Of a DNA stretch of 8,519 nucleotides, positions 5,277 to 8,519 are shown piece by piece; position 1 is the stretch's first letter, and the number at the start of each line of letters is the position of its first letter. The translations under genes and the position numbers were made by a program. The notes below the pieces were generated by a model. The model was given only the letters and a program-made list of their open reading frames with translations, had not been told where the DNA came from and ran no database searches. Source of the DNA: Bifidobacteriaceae bacterium (GTDB lineage: Bacteria; Actinomycetota; Actinomycetes; Actinomycetales; WQXJ01). The stretch is taken from NCBI GenBank assembly GCA_031278675.1, contig JAITJY010000325.1:1-8519 (forward strand), read 5' to 3'.

Positions 5277-5567
5277 GTACCCAGTAGAGCACGCCCCGCC
5301 CCAACCCGCACCTCCCGCGCTGAGTTTGGCGGGACTGTGCTGCGGCGAACCGATCTGCGCGCGGGTGGGCTGGGACTGGGCTGGGACCGGAGCGGGCGGC
5401 ATCGTGCGTGGAGGTGTGCGCGCCCAAGCGGGCTGGGTGGGGCGGCTGCGGCCAAGACAGACGGCCGAAAACGGTCCCACGGAGGTGGGCAAGGCCATAG
5501 ACTCAGCCTGTGGTCAACGCTGACACGTGCCAAGCGCAGCGCCCGCGAGCGATCCGGAGGTACCCCG

Positions 5568-7091
5568 ATGAAGATTAGCCCGGAACTGATTTACGAGGAG
5601 CTGAGCGAACATTTCAGCGTAGAGCGACTCTCGGCGGAAAGGACCGATTACCGCGTCGGCGGCGTGCTGTTCGGTGGGCAACGCGACGCCATGGAGCCCG
5701 GCTGGGTCTATGTGGTGAGCGAGGATGACCTGCCGGAACAGCCATCGGCGCCCAGCGCCTGCGCGATCATTGCCGTGGGATGTCGGCCTGCGCCGGCGTG
5801 GCTGCGCGGCGATCGCCCGGTCTACGTGGTGGCCGACGAAGCGACGCCCGCAGAGATTCTCAACGCGGTCCAGCGCATCTTCGCCCGGTACAACGATTGG
5901 GATGCCGCGTTGGCCAGCGCCTTAGACGATGCCGGCAATGTCGCCGCGATGCTGCTCGCCAGCGGGCCGCTTCTGTCCAACCCGCTGACCGTGCTGAATG
6001 ACCGCCTGGAGATTGTCGCGGGCGTAGCGCCGGAGGAGCGCGCCGCAGCGAAGGACCAGCCGTGGCGGCTCCTCGAATACAACCATGTGCCGCTCGACCG
6101 GATCGCCCGGTTACGCACGGTTTTTAAACTGACGCGACTCGGCACGCCCTATTTACACGACGATGGCGGCTACGAGCGGGTCTACAGCATAAACGTCACG
6201 CTGAAGGACTGCTTCAGAGGCAACATATCGATCTCGGAGCTGTGCCAGCCTTTCCGTGACTCAGTTTTTCCATTGTTCGAACATTTAGCTGGGTACATCC
6301 GGCGCGCCCTCGAATATCAGATCACTATCCTCCATTCGGAACCGGGGCCGGTCAAAGCACTGATCGGTGATATCCTCGACGGCGCGCGCGTGGATGCGGC
6401 CTACGCCGAAGCGGTCCTAGAACGCACTACCTTCTCGCTCGGGTCGCTGCATGATCTGGCTTGCATGGTCCTCGCTCCGGATGATGACACGAGCCTGCAG
6501 ATACCCGAATACATGGTCCGGGCAACGGCGGATCGTTTGCCGGACTGTGTGGTCTTGTCCCGTGGTCAAGAGATCGTGGTGCTGGCCCAGACCGGCGGCG
6601 AGCGGACCCTGGAGCGTTTGGGAGAACAGATCAAACCTGTCCTGGTCGCAGCCGGTTTCCACGCGGGCATCAGTGAGACTTTCGATGGTTTGGCGGGGGT
6701 GCGGGTGGGCTACGCCAAAGCGCTGTGCGCGCTCAAGAGCGGTCTGAACAGTGCGCCGACGCGCTTGGTTTACCAATTCGAGGACCAGGCTTTTGCCTAT
6801 ATGTTGAAACAAGCGTTGGGCGAATTCCAACTGCATGAAATCCTGACTCCCGGTATTCGGCGCTTGGTGGTCCACGATGAAACGGGGAAGACAAGCTATG
6901 TGGAGTGCCTCAGATGCTTCCTCGACAACCAAATGAACCTGGCTAAGACAGCCCGCGATTTGCATTTGCACCGTACCTCGCTGTCTGATCGGTTGATGCG
7001 GGTCTTTGCGTTGCTGGGCACACGGTTAACTGGGCCCGATGAGCGCCTGCATTGCGCGTTGTTGCTGCGTCTCCTAGCCGATCAGCCCTAG
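5568..7091 (+). CDS. PucR/CdaR-family transcriptional regulator
   Basis: This is a DNA-binding regulator of 507 residues. The C-terminal 66 residues form the PucR-type helix-turn-helix: TSYVECLRCFLDN, then NLAKTARDLHLHRTSLSDRL with the recognition helix (about 457-476), then LLGTRLTGPDERLHCALLLRLL. Upstream come an N-terminal part (about 1-110) resembling PucR-type sensor regions, a strand-rich middle with PLTVLNDRLEIVAG (GAF-like, weak), and a CdaR-like central region before the HTH. ATG 5568 follows a good GGAGG (5556-5560) at seven bases; the frame is open from 5250, but the extra residues are low-complexity. Relatives control purine, sugar-acid, amine or other catabolic genes, often nearby. 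The dehydrogenase and VOC genes downstream on the same strand are the obvious candidate targets. The ligand cannot be told from the sequence. Confidence 0.85.
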   Translation: MKISPELIYEELSEHFSVERLSAERTDYRVGGVLFGGQRDAMEPGWVYVVSEDDLPEQPSAPSACAIIAVGCRPAPAWLRGDRPVYVVADEATPAEILNAVQRIFARYNDWDAALASALDDAGNVAAMLLASGPLLSNPLTVLNDRLEIVAGVAPEERAAAKDQPWRLLEYNHVPLDRIARLRTVFKLTRLGTPYLHDDGGYERVYSINVTLKDCFRGNISISELCQPFRDSVFPLFEHLAGYIRRALEYQITILHSEPGPVKALIGDILDGARVDAAYAEAVLERTTFSLGSLHDLACMVLAPDDDTSLQIPEYMVRATADRLPDCVVLSRGQEIVVLAQTGGERTLERLGEQIKPVLVAAGFHAGISETFDGLAGVRVGYAKALCALKSGLNSAPTRLVYQFEDQAFAYMLKQALGEFQLHEILTPGIRRLVVHDETGKTSYVECLRCFLDNQMNLAKTARDLHLHRTSLSDRLMRVFALLGTRLTGPDERLHCALLLRLLADQP

Positions 7092-7466
7092 TGGGTCTAG
7101 CGCTGGCGGCGCGAACCGCCTCCTGCGCGAACCGCTCCTTCTGGCCCATCGCTGCTGGCCCGCAGGGTTGCTTACCCCCGGGGATGCGGGGCTGGGGCCG
7201 GCTTTCTTCTTGGCCGCATCAAGCGGCGCCATACCCTCACTTGTGCGGGATTGATGGTGCGAATTCCCTGCAACCTGCGGCTACGTCAAGGCGGTAGCGA
7301 AGGCTCAAACTGATTGGGGCACCCCACAATGCGGTGCAAGGTGCCGAAAATCGTGTCCGGTCTGGGATCGTCAGCCCACTGACCAGGCGGTGGCCCTGGG
7401 CGCGGATCGAGGCGAGCAGCAACACGGGGCTGGCGCTGGGCGCCGGCGGATGGGAGGTATCAACAC
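7092..7466. other. 375-bp intergenic region before the dehydrogenase gene
   Basis: No convincing gene is present. Just after the regulator stop is GGCGG-CGCGAA-CCGCC (7105-7120), a weak terminator candidate, overlapping a tandem duplication of about 16 bp (7109-7124 and 7125-7140, both starting GCGCGAACCGC). A five-base-pair hairpin GCCGC-ATCAA-GCGGC is at 7213-7227. The conserved 80-nt element A fills 7233-7312, and the last 150 bases lead to the dehydrogenase ribosome binding site GGGAGG (7452-7457). Confidence 0.6.
7233..7312 (+). promoter_or_regulatory. 80-nt conserved leader element, copy A
   Basis: This aligns without gaps to 8264-8343 at 54 of 80 positions. Identities cluster in blocks: ACCC.CACT.GTGCGGG at the 5' end (a dyad CCC-N-CAC-TT-GTG-N-GGG), ATTCCCT (7263-7269), CTGCGGCTAC (7275-7284) and CAAACT (7306-7311). 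Block spacing is identical in the two copies. It ends 154 bp before the dehydrogenase start. It could be an operator array or a structured RNA leader; I recognise no known riboswitch class. Confidence 0.7.
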
Positions 7467-8246
7467 ATGAGGACCTATTTGGTGACGGGAGCGGCATCGG
7501 GCATCGGGCTGGCCACGGCGGACCTGCTCCGGCAACGCGGCCACAAGGTAATCGGGGCGGACCTGCGGGGCGCCGAGATAGAGTGCAACCTGGCCGACCC
7601 GGCTGGGCGCCGCGCGCTGGCGGAGCAGACCGCCGAACTGTCGCGGGGCCACCTTGATGCGGTTATCGCGGTCGCCGGGATCGCGGCGGGCATCCCAAAG
7701 ACGGTCGCGGTCAACTACTTCGGCATGGTCGCCTCGCTGGAAGGGGCGCGCCCCCTGCTCGCCGCGTCGCCGCAGCCGCGGGCGGTGGGGGTGTCCTCCA
7801 ACTCCAGCCTGCAGCCCTTCGATCCGCTGCTGGTCGAACTGATGCTGGCGGACAAAGAGGAGGCGGCCTTGGCGCGGGCCGCAGAACTCGAAGGCGATCC
7901 GACCCAGGACTACAAGATCTACGGGTCGACCAAGCGGGCCTTCTCGCGGTGGATCCGCCTCAACGCGGCGCGGGACGAATGGGCGGGGCAGGGCATCCCG
8001 CTCAACGCCATCGCCCCGGGGCCTACAACAACCCCTCTGTCCAACGGATACCTGTCCACCCCTGAAGGCCGCGAACGTGCGTTCAAAGCCAGTCCCATGC
8101 CACTCAACGGGCCCGTCGCCCAGCCGATGGTGCACGCCTATCTGCTGGCGTGGCTGGCGTCGGAGGAAAACACCAACCTGTGCGGCCAGACCGTGTTCAG
8201 CGACGGCGGCTTCGACGTGCTCAAGCGGGGGGATTCGACCTGGTGA
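7467..8246 (+). CDS. Short-chain dehydrogenase, 3-alpha-hydroxysteroid dehydrogenase/carbonyl reductase-like
   Basis: This is an NAD(H)-dependent oxidoreductase of the classical SDR fold acting on an alcohol/ketone pair. In 259 residues: the nucleotide-binding TGAASGIG (7-14), D32 at the end of strand 2 (favours NAD over NADP), D44, AVAG (68-71) in place of NNAG, N83 in VNYFG, the SSNSS serine cluster (110-114), the catalytic Y152-x3-K156 (YGSTK), and APGPTTTPL (183-191). Residues 115-146 between the serines and Tyr form an extra helical stretch as in Comamonas 3-alpha-HSD/carbonyl reductase, where such an insert alters dimerisation; resemblance extends to ADLRGAEI and VNYFG. The start has a good GGGAGG nine bases upstream. 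Same strand as the regulator and VOC genes. Fold secure; steroid substrate only suggested. Confidence 0.88.
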   Translation: MRTYLVTGAASGIGLATADLLRQRGHKVIGADLRGAEIECNLADPAGRRALAEQTAELSRGHLDAVIAVAGIAAGIPKTVAVNYFGMVASLEGARPLLAASPQPRAVGVSSNSSLQPFDPLLVELMLADKEEAALARAAELEGDPTQDYKIYGSTKRAFSRWIRLNAARDEWAGQGIPLNAIAPGPTTTPLSNGYLSTPEGRERAFKASPMPLNGPVAQPMVHAYLLAWLASEENTNLCGQTVFSDGGFDVLKRGDSTW

Positions 8247-8263
8247 CAACGCACCTGCGGTCT

Positions 8264-8343
8264 ACCCGCACTGGTGCGGGGTGAAAAGCCCAGATTCCCT
8301 ACGATCTGCGGCTACTTCGAGGGGGCATGGACCCTCCAAACTA
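8264..8343 (+). promoter_or_regulatory. 80-nt conserved leader element, copy B
   Basis: Copy B begins 18 bp after the dehydrogenase stop and ends 46 bp before the VOC start. Its 5' dyad is a perfect hairpin CCCGCA-CTGG-TGCGGG (8265-8280); a second possible stem pairs CAGAT (8291-8295) with ATCTG (8304-8308). CTGCGG-CTAC recurs here (8306-8315) and, with one extra base, just before the element (8255-8265). Downstream similarity to copy A may continue to the ribosome binding site. The first hairpin could also serve as a terminator for the dehydrogenase. Confidence 0.7.
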
Positions 8344-8389
8344 AGAAGGTCCCAACCACACAACGATGTGAAAGCAGGTGAATACGGCA

Positions 8390-8519
8390 ATGACCGCACC
8401 AACTCCTCCGCAACTATTTCACTGGATCGCAGATATACCAACCGCAATGGTTCACCATATGCATATTTTGGTGAAAGACATCGAGTCAGTCAAGGCAGCT
8501 TATGATAAAGGTGTCCCAG
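8390..8519 (+). CDS. VOC (glyoxalase-fold) family protein, N-terminal fragment
   Basis: An ATG at 8390 opens a frame that runs 43 codons to the window edge, preceded by AGGTG (8376-8380) at nine bases. The fragment reads MTAPTPPQLFHWIADIP followed by HHMHILVKDIESVKAAY (22-38), the first strand and helix of a vicinal-oxygen-chelate module: His for metal binding, then the VxDIExxxxxY pattern. VOC proteins include glyoxalases, epimerases, ring-cleaving dioxygenases and resistance proteins, so function is open. By hand count 60 of 130 bases are G or C (46%), far below the neighbouring dehydrogenase, with A/T-rich codons suggesting recent acquisition. The gene shares a leader element with the dehydrogenase gene, implying joint control. 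Confidence 0.7.
   Translation, partial: MTAPTPPQLFHWIADIPTAMVHHMHILVKDIESVKAAYDKGVP

Noticed and set aside
5277..5498. Upstream extension of the amidohydrolase frame to 5498
   Set aside because: It adds a Pro/Ala-rich leader unlike any nitrilase; ATG 5276 starts exactly at the first conserved strand.
5250..5567. Upstream extension of the regulator frame to 5250
   Set aside because: The added 106 residues are low-complexity and run antisense into the amidohydrolase gene. ATG 5568 has a well-placed GGAGG.
7233..7312. Known riboswitch (TPP, cobalamin, SAM, glycine, T-box)
   Set aside because: None of the core consensus strings I know for these classes is present, and the second stem seen in copy B does not form in copy A.
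7353..7382. Ten-codon GTG leader ORF between element A and the dehydrogenase
   Set aside because: It is too short to judge, has no amino-acid bias suggesting attenuation, and has no counterpart after element B.
7371..8249. 292-codon minus-strand frame opposite the dehydrogenase
   Set aside because: It is the antisense shadow of a clear SDR with all catalytic motifs; its own translation is Arg/Pro/Gly-rich without a fold.
7233..8343. CRISPR array
   Set aside because: Only two isolated, imperfectly matching dyads 1031 bp apart. No repeat recurs at about 61-bp spacing, and the would-be spacers resemble each other.

Overview
The window is chromosomal DNA from a high-GC actinobacterium. The gene order dapF – hflX – lexA – nrdR is the arrangement known from mycobacteria and related Actinobacteria (in M. 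tuberculosis dapF and hflX lie a few genes from lexA, and nrdR lies just beyond it). The proteins are also actinobacterial in character: LexA with an Ala-Gly cleavage site and a long N-terminus, NrdR starting with GTG, and an apparently leaderless nrdR promoter. I cannot name the genus.

Layout. Bases 1-361 hold the 3' part of dapF (+), the lysine and peptidoglycan precursor epimerase. It converges on an RsmC-like methyltransferase gene (490-1272, -), with a 43-bp imperfect repeat duplicated across the two gene ends. Divergent from the methyltransferase, with start codons only 12 bp apart, is hflX (1285-2712, +), a ribosome-associated GTPase. hflX converges on lexA (2826-3491, -), and three inverted repeats sit between them; the largest is a perfect 20-bp stem that includes the hflX stop codon. 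A 512-bp non-coding gap separates lexA from nrdR (4004-4480, +). It holds a probable lexA control region (19-bp palindrome and SOS-box-like site), three near-identical 60-bp direct repeats, and a well-formed nrdR promoter with two NrdR boxes 31 bp apart. The SOS-linked LysM/division-inhibitor gene found in this gap in mycobacteria and corynebacteria is absent. nrdR overlaps the 3' end of a nitrilase-superfamily amidohydrolase gene (4434-5276, -) by 47 bp.

From 5568 onward the content looks accessory: a PucR/CdaR-type transcriptional regulator (5568-7091, +), a 3-alpha-hydroxysteroid dehydrogenase/carbonyl reductase-like short-chain dehydrogenase (7467-8246, +), and the start of a VOC (glyoxalase-fold) protein gene (8390 to the window end, +) with markedly lower GC. 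An 80-nt element aligning without gaps occurs upstream of both the dehydrogenase and the VOC gene. It is the best candidate here for an undescribed cis-regulatory sequence and suggests the two genes are co-regulated, possibly by the PucR-type protein.

The first half is thus a housekeeping block (cell-wall precursor, rRNA modification, ribosome rescue, SOS control, dNTP-synthesis control) and the last third a probable small catabolic or detoxification module whose substrate cannot be read from the sequence.
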